Source: CAYVAP01 sp964343195 (GTDB taxonomy: Bacteria > Bacteroidota > Bacteroidia > J057). From it: a DNA stretch of 64,000 nt. The notes under the pieces are model-generated. The model worked only from the letters and a program-made list of their open reading frames with translations. It did no database searches and had not been told where the DNA came from. This document shows positions 16,727 through 25,864 of the stretch, piece by piece. Positions within the stretch are counted from its first letter, which is position 1, and each line of letters begins with the position of its first letter. The stretch lies in assembly GCA_964343195.1 (NCBI GenBank), contig CAYFIR010000001.1:124001-188000 (forward strand), written 5' to 3'. The translations under genes were made by a program, and so were the position numbers.

Positions 16727-18349
16727 ATGATTTCAGACCCCCATCAAGATACCGCAGGCCCTCAGTTGGCAAAAGGAAGCCAGGGCCGGACCCAGGTCGC
16801 TACCTTGCTGACTTCGGTATTCATCATTGCCATCTGTGGCATTTTATATGAGCTCCTGATCAGTACGATGTCCAGCTATTTCCAGGGGAGCAGCATCCTG
16901 CACTTTTCGCTGGTGATCGGTCTTTTCCTGTCCTTTATGGGAGTGGGATCCTATCTATCCCGCTATCTGAAAGAGGACCTGCTGACCTGGTTCGTTCGCT
17001 TTGAAATATGGCTGAGTCTGATTGGCGGCACTTCTGCAGTGATTTTATATTTCGCCTTTTCGTTGACCCCATATTACTATGGAGTGGCTTTCCTGCTGAT
17101 CGGCCTGTTGGGCAGCCTGATCGGGATCGAAATTCCCATCCTGACCCGGATCGTTAGGCAGTATGAAAACCTGCGAGACGCCATGGCCAAGGTATTGTCC
17201 TTTGATTACCTGGGAGCCTTGATCGCTTCTGTCGCTTTTCCGTTGATCCTGTTGCCCACTCTGGGAGTCATGCGGACAGCCTTTATCATTGGGCTGCTGA
17301 ATCTTGCTGTTGCGGCGATGAATGCATGGTTTTTTCGAAAAATTCTCCCGACACATAAGCGCCTGCTGACGATCTGTGGAATCGTCGGAGTCCTGTTGGC
17401 TGCCGGATTTGGGTATTCCTTTTCCCTGAATCGCTTTTTTGACCAGTTCCTCTATCAGGACCAAATCCTGTATTCCAAGCAGACACCCTATCAGCACCTC
17501 GTCATGACCCGATGGAATGATGATGTGCGGCTTTTCATTGATGGTAATCTTCAGTTTTCCTCCATCGACGAATACCGCTACCACGAACCGCTGGTTCACA
17601 TACCCATGTTACTGGCCCAGCATCATGCAAAAGTGCTGATCCTGGGAGGTGGAGACGGGTTGGCTGCCCAGGCTGTCATGAAACATGAAGGGGTAAAAGA
17701 GATTACCCTGGTGGACCTCGATCCAGACATGACCCAGCTGGCCAAAACCCATCCTGTATTAAGCAGGCTGAATGGCAATTCCCTCAACGATCCACGGGTA
17801 AAGACCATCAACCAGGATGCCTATAAGTTCATCGAAGAGGGCTCGGACCTGTACGACGTGATTCTGATTGACTTACCAGACCCCAATAATACGGGACTGG
17901 GAAAGCTTTATACCACAGCTTTTTACCAAATGCTACAGCGGCGGGTCAGTACCGGAGGAATGATCATTTCGCAGTCAACCTCCCCCTATTATGCCCCCGA
18001 GGCCTTTTGGTGCATTCATCGTACCATGGAGGAAGCCTTTGATCAGGTGCAGGCCATGAATGTATATGTGCCGACATTCGGACAATGGGGCTTCAACCTC
18101 GCCTTTCAAAACCAGCGATGGGGTCAGGTAGAGTCTGATTCCGGTAGGGTTGACCTGCTTTCCCATGAAATAATCCACCAACTGAAGGTGACTCCCTGGG
18201 CTGATAGCCTCCGATATCTGACTCCGGAAGTGGTACCTGCGTTATTCAGTTTTGATCCGGATATAGCGGAGCGCGAAGTTGAAGTTAACCACCTCGACAA
18301 CCAGTCTCTGGTCGGGTACTATGAATCGAGCTGGGATCGCTGGCGATGA
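16727..18349 (+). CDS. Membrane-anchored spermidine-synthase-like protein
   Basis: 540 aa. Six or seven hydrophobic helices occupy about residues 25-240 (FIIAICGILYELLISTM, LVIGLFLSFMGVGSYL and others). A soluble Rossmann domain of the polyamine aminopropyltransferase family follows: LILGGGDG near residue 305, VDLDP, and DLPDPNNTG near residue 385. Known soluble SpeE enzymes make spermidine from putrescine and decarboxylated SAM, but the membrane-fused forms common in bacteria have no firmly established substrate. It stands alone, 20 bases after the M48 gene, and may be read through from it. No polyamine gene is nearby, so SpeE activity should not be assumed. Confidence 0.8.
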   Translation: MISDPHQDTAGPQLAKGSQGRTQVATLLTSVFIIAICGILYELLISTMSSYFQGSSILHFSLVIGLFLSFMGVGSYLSRYLKEDLLTWFVRFEIWLSLIGGTSAVILYFAFSLTPYYYGVAFLLIGLLGSLIGIEIPILTRIVRQYENLRDAMAKVLSFDYLGALIASVAFPLILLPTLGVMRTAFIIGLLNLAVAAMNAWFFRKILPTHKRLLTICGIVGVLLAAGFGYSFSLNRFFDQFLYQDQILYSKQTPYQHLVMTRWNDDVRLFIDGNLQFSSIDEYRYHEPLVHIPMLLAQHHAKVLILGGGDGLAAQAVMKHEGVKEITLVDLDPDMTQLAKTHPVLSRLNGNSLNDPRVKTINQDAYKFIEEGSDLYDVILIDLPDPNNTGLGKLYTTAFYQMLQRRVSTGGMIISQSTSPYYAPEAFWCIHRTMEEAFDQVQAMNVYVPTFGQWGFNLAFQNQRWGQVESDSGRVDLLSHEIIHQLKVTPWADSLRYLTPEVVPALFSFDPDIAEREVEVNHLDNQSLVGYYESSWDRWR

Positions 18350-18427
18350 TTATTCGAGGCTAAACAACTATTCATCAATTCAGGAAATCAACCAATTTTG
18401 ATATTATAGTCCATAACCCCCTTTTTC

Positions 18428-19942
18428 ATGCGCTACTTTAAGCTATTCGCATTTGGCCTCATCCTGCTTGCCTTTGGATGTAAATCCCAGCAGACGGCTA
18501 CAGAAACGGTTCCTACGGATGATTACCTCACGTTGCTGCATCTCAACGATGTCTATGAAATTGCTCCTATCGAAGGTGGCAAGGCCGGAGGAATGGCCAG
18601 GGTAGCTACCCTGCGTCAACAATTGGACACCGGACAGGCTCAGGTCTATACCTTTCTGGCGGGTGATTTTTTGAGCCCTTCTGTGATTGGAACCGTCAAA
18701 ATCGACGGGGAGCGCGTCAAAGGAGCCCAAATGGTGGATGTAATGAACAGCGTGGGCTTTGATTTTGTGGTATTTGGTAACCACGAATTTGACCTGGATG
18801 AGGACGAACTGCAGTCGCGGATTGATGAATCGGAATTTGACTGGGTGGCAGGGAATGTGCTGCAAAAGACACCCACAGGAACCCAGCCTTTTGCACAGCT
18901 GGGACAGCCGCTACCGACAAGCTATGTAATGAATGTATCCCGGGCCAGCGGGGATCCCATGCGGGTAGGGGTGATCAGCCTTTGTCTTCCGGCTAATAAG
19001 CGGGACTTTGTTTACTATGAAGACTTTTTGGAAAGCGCGCAGAAGCAGTGGGATGACCTGTTGCCTCGCACGGACTTCATCGTAGCAGTAACCCACCTAT
19101 CCATCGACCAGGACCGGGAGGTAGCCAAGGCTTTGCCCGGACTCAAACTCATCATGGGAGGCCACGAACATGAAAATCACTACGAAGTGGTTGGGGGAGT
19201 TCCCATTGCCAAGGCTGACGCCAATGCCCGAACGGCATATGTCCATTACCTGAAATTCAATCGGCTGAATGGAGAAGTCCGGCTGCGATCAGACCTGATT
19301 GCGATCAATGAGGAATTCAGGGAAGACCCGGAGGTTGCCGCAAAAGTGCAGGACTGGGAAGCGCGAGCCTATGCGGCTTTTGAGGCCAATGGTCTGGATC
19401 TGAATGCCACTGTTGCCTCTCTGCCAGAACCATTGGACGGTCTGGAAGCCCATATTCGTACCCGCCAGACCAACCTGGGGACGGCTATTGCTACCGCAAT
19501 GTACCAGTCGTGGGACAGCGTGGATTGCGCCATTGCAAATGGGGGCATGGTTCGTTTGGATGACTACCTAAGTGGAGACATTACCCAGTTTGATCTGGTA
19601 AGAGCTTTGCCATTTGGCGGACAGGTAATTCGTGTGAAAATGAAAGGGAGTCTGCTCAGGCAGGTGCTGGAGGCCGGGAAGTCCAATATTGGTTCAGGTG
19701 GATACCTGCAACTTCATCTGATCGAAGAAAAAACAGGGACCTGGCAGGTGGCAGGACAACCTTTGGATCCCGAAAAAGTCTATTCAGTAGCCATTGGCGA
19801 CTTTTTGTTGACAGGCCTGGAACAGAATATGGGATTTCTGACCATCGATAATCCCGGTGTGTTAAAGGTCGATCTGCCAGAATCAGATGGTAACGCTAAT
19901 GACGTCCGACTGGCCTTGGCAGAATACCTGAAAAATCGGTAG
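18428..19942 (+). CDS. Bifunctional metallophosphatase / 5'-nucleotidase lipoprotein
   Basis: 504 aa. Lipobox AFGC at the N terminus (MRYFKLFAFGLILLAFGC). Metallophosphoesterase motifs are in order: LHLNDVYE, GDFLSPS, GNHEFD, a THLS strand and GGHEHE. The C-terminal 5'-nucleotidase substrate domain follows (ANGGMVRLDD, LPFGGQVI, SGGYLQL). Enzymes of this family hydrolyse nucleotides or UDP-sugars outside the cytoplasm with two divalent metals. The protein is probably anchored to the outer membrane and acts in nucleotide or phosphate salvage. The first motif reads HLND where HTND is common. It is monocistronic by spacing. Confidence 0.92.
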   Translation: MRYFKLFAFGLILLAFGCKSQQTATETVPTDDYLTLLHLNDVYEIAPIEGGKAGGMARVATLRQQLDTGQAQVYTFLAGDFLSPSVIGTVKIDGERVKGAQMVDVMNSVGFDFVVFGNHEFDLDEDELQSRIDESEFDWVAGNVLQKTPTGTQPFAQLGQPLPTSYVMNVSRASGDPMRVGVISLCLPANKRDFVYYEDFLESAQKQWDDLLPRTDFIVAVTHLSIDQDREVAKALPGLKLIMGGHEHENHYEVVGGVPIAKADANARTAYVHYLKFNRLNGEVRLRSDLIAINEEFREDPEVAAKVQDWEARAYAAFEANGLDLNATVASLPEPLDGLEAHIRTRQTNLGTAIATAMYQSWDSVDCAIANGGMVRLDDYLSGDITQFDLVRALPFGGQVIRVKMKGSLLRQVLEAGKSNIGSGGYLQLHLIEEKTGTWQVAGQPLDPEKVYSVAIGDFLLTGLEQNMGFLTIDNPGVLKVDLPESDGNANDVRLALAEYLKNR

Positions 19943-20006
19943 TTTATCGGAGCGGAATAGAAAGGTATATGGAATGGGGTAAAATGTCGAACCCCACTTT
20001 GAGAAC

Positions 20007-20045
20007 CCCGAATCATTTTAAACTCCGAACTCCGAACCAAAAAAC
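20007..20045. repeat. Possible decayed fragment of the intergenic repeat family
   Basis: ACTCCGAACTCCGAACC at about 20020-20036 resembles the left (5') part of copies B and E (tandem TTCGAAC/TCCGAAC units), but the conserved CCGCAGG end is absent. It lies between the 5'-nucleotidase and the LytTR gene. Weak. Confidence 0.3.
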
Positions 20046-20053
20046 CTTCATAT

Positions 20054-20824
20054 ATGCTAAAAGCAGTTATTGTAGAAGATGAAAAAAACAGCCAGGAACT
20101 GCTCAAGGAGCTCATCACCGAGTACTGTGATGGGGTCGAGGTAGTGGATATCGCTGGCAATGTCGCCCAGGGACTGGAAGCCCTCGATGTACATAAGCCA
20201 GATATTCTGTTTCTGGACATAGAGTTGCCAGACGGAGATGGGTTTCAGGTTTTGGAGAAGGCGGATTATAAAGGCTTTGATGTAATTTTTACCACGGCCT
20301 ACGACCAGTATGCGATGAAAGCATTCAAGTTTTCCGCAACAGACTATCTGCTCAAACCTGTGGACATCGACGAGTTGCAGGCAGCAGTGGAGCGTATTAG
20401 CCAGAAACATGCGAGTGGAGAAGCCAAGCCTGAAGTGCAGGAGGAAAAACTGGATGCCCTGATCCAGAATTTGCGGAGCATGACCCAGCCCCTCAAGCGA
20501 ATTGTGTTGCCCACTTCCAATGGATTTACTGTGGTTAACCCGGATGACATCATTCGCTGCGAATCGGACCGGAATTATACCTTTATTTTTCTGACCGATG
20601 GCCGCAAAATTCTGGTTTCACGGACCATCAAGGAATACGACGAGATGTTGCGGGACAACAATTTCTTCCGAATACATCAATCGCACCTGATTAACCTGAA
20701 CTTCCTGAAGAACTACACCCGTGGGCGTGGGGGATACGTTGAGTTGACGGATGGCACCGTACTGGATGTTTCAGCACGGCGCAAGAGTGAGTTCCTGAAG
20801 CGTATGTCTGCAGATCACGGCTGA
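20054..20824 (+). CDS. LytTR-family response regulator
   Basis: 256 aa. Receiver domain at residues 1-120 with acidic pocket E8/D9, phosphoacceptor Asp55 (LFLDIELPDGDG) and the conserved K in LLKPVD. A LytTR DNA-binding domain covers about residues 145-250 (RIVLPTSNGFTVVNPDDIIRC, FFRIHQSHLINLNF). Regulators of this type normally pair with a LytS-like histidine kinase, but none is adjacent or elsewhere in the window, so the cognate kinase must be encoded elsewhere. The gene ends at a strong bidirectional hairpin shared with the convergent peptidase gene. Confidence 0.95.
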   Translation: MLKAVIVEDEKNSQELLKELITEYCDGVEVVDIAGNVAQGLEALDVHKPDILFLDIELPDGDGFQVLEKADYKGFDVIFTTAYDQYAMKAFKFSATDYLLKPVDIDELQAAVERISQKHASGEAKPEVQEEKLDALIQNLRSMTQPLKRIVLPTSNGFTVVNPDDIIRCESDRNYTFIFLTDGRKILVSRTIKEYDEMLRDNNFFRIHQSHLINLNFLKNYTRGRGGYVELTDGTVLDVSARRKSEFLKRMSADHG

Positions 20825-20846
20825 TTGGATGGAAAAAACGAATGTG

Positions 20847-20887
20847 GAATGCGGAATAAGGTGTTGCGAAGACCTTATTCCGCATTC
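20847..20887. terminator. Bidirectional terminator hairpin
   Basis: A 16-bp perfect stem (GAATGCGGAATAAGGT at 20847-20862 with its complement at 20872-20887) and a 9-base loop, between the convergent LytTR and isoaspartyl-peptidase genes. The loop is followed by a short T run on the plus strand and preceded by an A run near 20834 that would serve the minus strand. Confidence 0.8.
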
Positions 20888-20889
20888 TT

Positions 20890-21822
20890 TCATTCTCCAA
20901 ACATTCCCACAAAAGCTGCCTCATCCCCTCGGCGGCAGGCCCGGTACATGCCGGGGGTATTGAAAGGCATGGAAATATTACCCTGGGCATCTACAGCTAT
21001 TAGGCCCCCGTTTCCTCCTTTGTCCTTCAGGGTCTCCAGAATGACTTTTTCAGCGGCTTTTTGGAGGGAATATCCCCGATAGCGCATGAGCGAAGCTACC
21101 TCATGGGCAACGACATATCGCATGAAAAACTCCCCGTGTCCGGTGGCACTGATCGCACAGGTGCTGTCATCTGCGTAAGTGCCACATCCAATGATGGGGC
21201 TATCGCCTACTCGGCCATAGTGTTTATTGGTCATGCCTCCGGTTGAGGTAGCAGCAGCAAGATGTCCACTGGTATCTACTGCCACCGCTCCTACGGTGCT
21301 GAAGTTTTTTTCTCCTTTGTCGCTGTGGTCCAGGATGGTATGGTGACTGTCTTTTACCTGCTGCCATTGCTGGTACCTCAGGTCGGTGTAGAAATAGTCG
21401 GCAGATTCCATCTCCAACTGTTCCTCACGTGCAAATTCTTCGGCGCCCTTTCCCACCATCATCACGTATCGGGATCGATCCATGACCCTCCTGGCAAGCA
21501 CGATGGGGTTTTTAACCCCCTGAACAGAGGCGATGCTTCCGGCTTCCAGGCTATCCCCACGCATGATAGCCGCATCAAACTCATGATGGCCATCATGGGT
21601 GAAAACCGCGCCCCTGCCTGCGTTGAAGTTGGGGTTGTTTTCCAGTTCGATGACAGTATGCTCTACCGCGTCAAGGGCCGATCCACCTGCGGCGAGAATA
21701 TTGTGTCCTACCTGTAGGGCCTGCAACATCCCTTCAGAAATGGCGGCCTCCAGATCTGGAGTCATGCGTTCTTTCAGGATGGTACCGGCGCCTCCGTGGA
21801 TGGCTATGGCAAAAGGGGTCAT
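20890..21822 (-). CDS. Isoaspartyl peptidase / type 2 L-asparaginase (Ntn hydrolase)
   Basis: 310 aa. It matches the plant-type asparaginase family throughout: IAIHGGAGT, LDAVE, NAGRGAVFT, the self-cleavage site before Thr176 (STVGAVAVD), the AATSTGGMTNK substrate loop and SATGHGE. The precursor cleaves itself so that Thr176 becomes the N-terminal nucleophile, and hydrolyses isoaspartyl dipeptides and asparagine. The residue before the Thr is Ser where Gly is most common. There is no signal peptide, so it is cytoplasmic. The gene is divergent from the NhaC-type antiporter gene, with 75 bases between starts. Confidence 0.93.
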   Translation of the reverse strand: MTPFAIAIHGGAGTILKERMTPDLEAAISEGMLQALQVGHNILAAGGSALDAVEHTVIELENNPNFNAGRGAVFTHDGHHEFDAAIMRGDSLEAGSIASVQGVKNPIVLARRVMDRSRYVMMVGKGAEEFAREEQLEMESADYFYTDLRYQQWQQVKDSHHTILDHSDKGEKNFSTVGAVAVDTSGHLAAATSTGGMTNKHYGRVGDSPIIGCGTYADDSTCAISATGHGEFFMRYVVAHEVASLMRYRGYSLQKAAEKVILETLKDKGGNGGLIAVDAQGNISMPFNTPGMYRACRRGDEAAFVGMFGE

Positions 21823-21897
21823 AGGGGCTCATGGGTTAAACTTTCTCTATATAGCGGATTTTTCCTAACTTCCAACAAAAAACCAAGGCCAAACTCT

Positions 21898-23874
21898 ATG
21901 CAGCTCATTCATCGTGTAATGCTCCTATTGGCATTACTGCTCTGTGGGATCGGATTATCCTGGGGCCAGTCTCCTGATTCCAGCTTCCTTCAGGCTCCTA
22001 CTATCCCTGGACCCTCCTTTAGTGAATGGTCATTTTCGGTAGAAGAGAAAACCCTCATCCAGGGAGATCCTGCCCTGTTGCAGGTTACCCCACCCGAAGA
22101 TTGGGGAGGTGAGCTTGAGATTGAGGTGAACGGGGAAGTGCTGCTGCTGGAGCCCGGTATCAACACGCTGGAAATAGGGCTGGACGAAGGGGCTTCAGAG
22201 CTCTCCATCCGGGCAGGTGATCACAGCGAATCCATAGAACTGGAGGTGATCACCTTTCCCATGTGGTTATCCATCCTGCCACCTCTGATTGCGATTGTAT
22301 TGGCTCTGGTGCTGCGGGAAGTGATTGCTTCTCTTTTCGTGGGGATCTTCTTTGGGGCAGCGGTCATAGGCGTGTACAGCAGCAGTTCGTTTGCTGGAAT
22401 CGTATCGGGGCTGCTGACCACGCTGGATACCTATATCCTGGGTGCTTTGACCGATGGCAGTCACGTGGCGATTATCCTTTTCTCCCTGTTGATTGGTGGA
22501 ATGGTCTCCCTGATTTCCCGCAATGGCGGAATGCAGGGCATCGTGGATCGGATCGCGAGATTGGCTAAAACGCCCCGATCTGGTCAGATGGCGACCTGGT
22601 TGCTGGGGCTAGTGATCTTTTTCGACGACTATGCCAACTCCCTGGTGGTGGGTAATACCATGCGCCCCATTACCGATCGCCTGAAAATTTCTCGCGAAAA
22701 GCTCAGCTATATCGTGGACTCCACGGCAGCGCCTGTTTCGGCTCTTGCTTTCATTACCACCTGGATCGGGGCAGAGTTGGGCTATATCGCTGATGGCATT
22801 TCTACGCTGGAAGGATTTCCTGAAGAAATGAGCCCTTATCGAATTTTCCTGTCTTCTTTGGGCTATGCCTTTTATCCGATTCTGACTTTGCTTTTTATCC
22901 TGATACTGGTGTGGCGTCAGCGAGATTTTGGGACCATGTTAAAGGCTGAACGCCGCGCACGTTCCACGGGCGAAGTGGCCCGTGTGGATTCCCACTCGGG
23001 AGAGCCTGAGGAATTGAAACACTTCCAGCCCAAGAAAGGGATCAAGGTTCAGGCATTCCGGGCGGTGATTCCGGTTCTGGTATTGGTCTTCGGAGTACTG
23101 ATCGGGCTGCTTTATACTGGCTGGGACAGCGCGGTATGGTCCGATGCTGAAATGGGCTTTTCCAAAAAACTTTCGACCATTATAGGAGCAGCGGATAGCT
23201 ACGCAGCACTTTTGTGGGCGTCTCTCACGGCAGTAATTGTGGCGTTATTTCTGTCTTTGGGCAAAGGCAGACTAGGGTTGCACGAAGCGGTAGAAGTGAT
23301 GACCGGGGGATTCAAGGCGATGTTTAGCGCCCTGACGATTTTGACCCTTGCATGGGCCCTTCAGGGTATAACTGACGCCATGCACACTGCGGACTTCCTC
23401 ACAGATCTGCTCGGCGGTCAACTGGCACCTGCGTGGTTGCCAACCATCACCTTTATCCTGGCTGGGGTGATAGCCTTCTCGACGGGATCTTCCTGGGGTA
23501 CGATGGCGATTCTCTATCCGATCGTTATTCCGCTGACCTGGGCGGTAGGGATGGAAAATGGCCTGGAAGAAGCCATGGCACTAAGCATCATGGCCAATTC
23601 TGTGGCCTGTGTACTTGGCGGGGCGGTTTTGGGGGATCACTGCTCTCCCATATCTGATACCACCATCCTGAGTTCGCTGGCGACCTCAACCAATCACATC
23701 GACCACGTCCGGACCCAGCTTCCATATGCACTCACAGTGGGCAGCATCGCGTTGTTGGTCGGAACCATTCCTACTGGTTACGGACTTCCTTCATGGGTCA
23801 GCTTTATCCTGGGAATTGCAGCCTGTTGGGGGGTGATCCAATGGCTGGGTAAGCCGACGAATGAGGTGGCGTAG
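21898..23874 (+). CDS. NhaC-family Na+/H+ antiporter with exported N-terminal domain
   Basis: 658 aa from ATG 21898 (MQLIHRVMLLLALLLCGIGLSWGQ signal peptide); the frame extends upstream to 21796 but would overlap the divergent gene. Residues 25-115 form a small beta-rich domain (DPALLQVTPPEDWGGELEIEV). The 11-12 helix antiporter follows, with the family signatures FFDDYANSLVVGNTMRPITDR and GGAVLGDHCSPISDTTILSS. It exports Na+ in exchange for protons at the inner membrane. The signal peptide plus extracellular domain ahead of the transporter is not part of classical NhaC. It is monocistronic, ending at a strong terminator. Confidence 0.88.
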   Translation: MQLIHRVMLLLALLLCGIGLSWGQSPDSSFLQAPTIPGPSFSEWSFSVEEKTLIQGDPALLQVTPPEDWGGELEIEVNGEVLLLEPGINTLEIGLDEGASELSIRAGDHSESIELEVITFPMWLSILPPLIAIVLALVLREVIASLFVGIFFGAAVIGVYSSSSFAGIVSGLLTTLDTYILGALTDGSHVAIILFSLLIGGMVSLISRNGGMQGIVDRIARLAKTPRSGQMATWLLGLVIFFDDYANSLVVGNTMRPITDRLKISREKLSYIVDSTAAPVSALAFITTWIGAELGYIADGISTLEGFPEEMSPYRIFLSSLGYAFYPILTLLFILILVWRQRDFGTMLKAERRARSTGEVARVDSHSGEPEELKHFQPKKGIKVQAFRAVIPVLVLVFGVLIGLLYTGWDSAVWSDAEMGFSKKLSTIIGAADSYAALLWASLTAVIVALFLSLGKGRLGLHEAVEVMTGGFKAMFSALTILTLAWALQGITDAMHTADFLTDLLGGQLAPAWLPTITFILAGVIAFSTGSSWGTMAILYPIVIPLTWAVGMENGLEEAMALSIMANSVACVLGGAVLGDHCSPISDTTILSSLATSTNHIDHVRTQLPYALTVGSIALLVGTIPTGYGLPSWVSFILGIAACWGVIQWLGKPTNEVA

Positions 23875-23909
23875 CATAGTGCCTGGAATACTGAGACTTT
23901 CGGCAAATA

Positions 23910-23942
23910 AAAATGGCAGCCCTTTTTCGGGGCTGCCATTTT
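23910..23942. terminator. Terminator between convergent antiporter and T9SS genes
   Basis: A 13-bp perfect stem (AAAATGGCAGCCC at 23910-23922 with its complement at 23930-23942) around a TTTTTCG loop. A and T runs at both ends suit termination in both directions. Confidence 0.9.
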
Positions 23943-23964
23943 CCTTCCATTTTGATGAATCAGC

Positions 23965-25200
23965 TTACTGTATGATCAGGCGCTGGGTGTAGCGACGCTC
24001 TCCCTGCAACAGGGTTACGATGTACACGCCCTGGTTGAGGTTGGGCAGAGCCGAAAGGCTTAATCCATTGGCACGGTTGGAGTAGGCAACCTGCTCCATA
24101 GCCAGTGTACCTGCCATGTGGTTGATGCGGACAACGACGGGAGTTTCAGGGTTGAGACCTTCAGCTTCCAGGGTAAGCTCACCTCCCTGGTAGGGATTGG
24201 GGAAAATGCCGAGGGTCGCGATTGGCTCCAGGTCCTGCTTTACCTTGCGTGCGTTGGATGTCAACTGAGTACCGCGAAGGTCATATAGCTTGATCCGGTA
24301 ATAATTGCGGGAGTTGGTTTCTGGCAGGCTGAAACGGTAGCTCTCATTTCCGATTTCATGGGAGATAACGGCCATTCTCTCATAGGCCAGCCCATCAATG
24401 GAGCGCTCGATGACAAATTCGGTCCCGAAACGAGCTTCTGCAGCCCAGCTTAATTCTACCTCTCCATTCTCATACTTAAGTCCTTCACCTTCCCAACGTA
24501 GCTGTGGAGAATAATCAGAAGCCCCTTTCAGGTAAGCCTCATCCAGGAGACAGTTTTCAGACGAACGAAAAATACTGATTCCCTTTTCTATGGCGTTTGT
24601 TAGTGCCTCATTTTTTGAAGCATAGGACATATTGCCTATCTGCTGGTAGGGCTCCACATCGCCCCATACGACCATCTTGCCATTACCTGCTACGAATGAC
24701 TGATCTACTGCCAGGTTAAGCCCCTGATTGATTTCAAAGCCTCCGCAGGAAGCATTCATGTTGAGCATACCACCAGTAGATTCCAGGTTCATGCGACCCC
24801 CGATCAGAATCCAGGCACCAGAGTTGATGATCAGTTCACCTTCGCCCAGATGGCTAAAGTGATTGGAAGTCATCAGGGTGCCAGCTACTTCCATACGTGG
24901 GCCAGCATAGTTATAGGTGGCTGAGGTGTCAAACTGGGTGAGGATTTCGTACACGCCACTGCGCGACACAGTGATTTTTCCCAGGTGAACGTAGCTGTTG
25001 TCAACTACCTGGGAGATGTAGTGCTTGATGACCACATTATCAGTTGGGGTGGGAACTCCACTGGCTTCATTTTCTTCTGCTTTCCAGCTCATTGGGTCGT
25101 TCCATAGGCCCTGGCCTTCGCCGGTAGTGATGTAAGTAGTAGCAGACAGGTGGAAGAAAAATCCAGCCGAAAGGATCAGATAAAAGAATAGCTTCTTCAT
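23965..25200 (-). CDS. T9SS type A sorting-domain protein, cargo of unknown function
   Basis: 411 aa from the Met at 25200 (MKKLFFYLILSAGFFFHLSA signal peptide); the frame is open to 25305. The middle is beta-rich and begins with a G8-like or pectate-lyase-like stretch (GEGQGLWNDPMSWKAEEN). A fibronectin-like strand pair follows (VELSWAAEARFGTEFVIERSIDG) and then a C-terminal sorting domain (LGIFPNPYQGGELTLEAEG, then GVYIVTLLQGERRYTQRLIIQ). The product should cross the outer membrane through T9SS and stay on the surface or be released. No catalytic residues can be assigned. It is divergent from the subtilase gene across a 664-base region. Confidence 0.85.
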   Translation of the reverse strand: MKKLFFYLILSAGFFFHLSATTYITTGEGQGLWNDPMSWKAEENEASGVPTPTDNVVIKHYISQVVDNSYVHLGKITVSRSGVYEILTQFDTSATYNYAGPRMEVAGTLMTSNHFSHLGEGELIINSGAWILIGGRMNLESTGGMLNMNASCGGFEINQGLNLAVDQSFVAGNGKMVVWGDVEPYQQIGNMSYASKNEALTNAIEKGISIFRSSENCLLDEAYLKGASDYSPQLRWEGEGLKYENGEVELSWAAEARFGTEFVIERSIDGLAYERMAVISHEIGNESYRFSLPETNSRNYYRIKLYDLRGTQLTSNARKVKQDLEPIATLGIFPNPYQGGELTLEAEGLNPETPVVVRINHMAGTLAMEQVAYSNRANGLSLSALPNLNQGVYIVTLLQGERRYTQRLIIQ

Positions 25201-25864
25201 GGGTTTGGATGGTGGAAGGGTGTGAGTATTGGTGTTTGTTGACACTAAATTAGACGGGGGGTAGGGGAAAAATACACGCCTGTGCTCCAATCGGAGCAAA
25301 TCCACACCTGATCGGATTCATCCGGGGATAAACGGTGAATAATTGGTCGGAGGTCAGAATAGTTTCTCTATTCAAAATAGTCGGCTTCATGCACGAACCG
25401 GCATAGCTATTCCTGAATGGTCAAAGGGGTTTTCGGGAAAGGCAAAGGACTGTATTACTGTATTTTTGATACTAATCCCCTAGTATTCAGGGCTATGTGA
25501 TGTAAGGTTTTTGAAGTTTTTATCTTTTTGGGCTGCAATAAGTCAAAAACGGCAAATTGAACATTTCGGGTGGATGTTTTAATTATGAGGAAGTTAGATG
25601 GGGACTTTATTATATGATTGGCATTTATTGCTTTCGCTAAGCCAAATATTTTGAAATAAGGGAAAGCCTTGATTTCAAATTACCTTTTGCTATATTGATG
25701 ATTGTGTTAATCGATTAGCCAATCTTAATAAGCTTAACCTAAAGAAGGCCTGTAATCCCGCCGCTATTTGGCATCCCTCCCCAGGATTTAACAAGTAGCC
25801 ACCTTTAGCTCGTTCTTTCATACACACAATTCCTTTATCCAAATTACGCTTTAACCTACCTTAC
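25201..25864. promoter_or_regulatory. 664-bp AT-rich divergent control region between two T9SS cargo genes
   Basis: No credible gene. Items seen: a 16-base dyad TGCTCCAATCGGAGCA (25282-25297); a minus-strand motif TGTATTTTTCCCCTA, read from 25275 down; and a plus-strand relative, TGTATTTTT at about 25450 followed by CCCCTA, which sits in the dyad ATACTA-N6-TAGTAT (about 25460-25477). The similar elements on both sides suggest shared regulation of the two genes. The remaining 380 bases are AT-rich with nothing further recognised. Confidence 0.4.

Noticed and set aside
16727..18349. A true spermidine synthase (speE)
   Set aside because: The domain is of this family, but the seven-helix anchor and lack of polyamine genes make the substrate unsafe, so no gene symbol was given.
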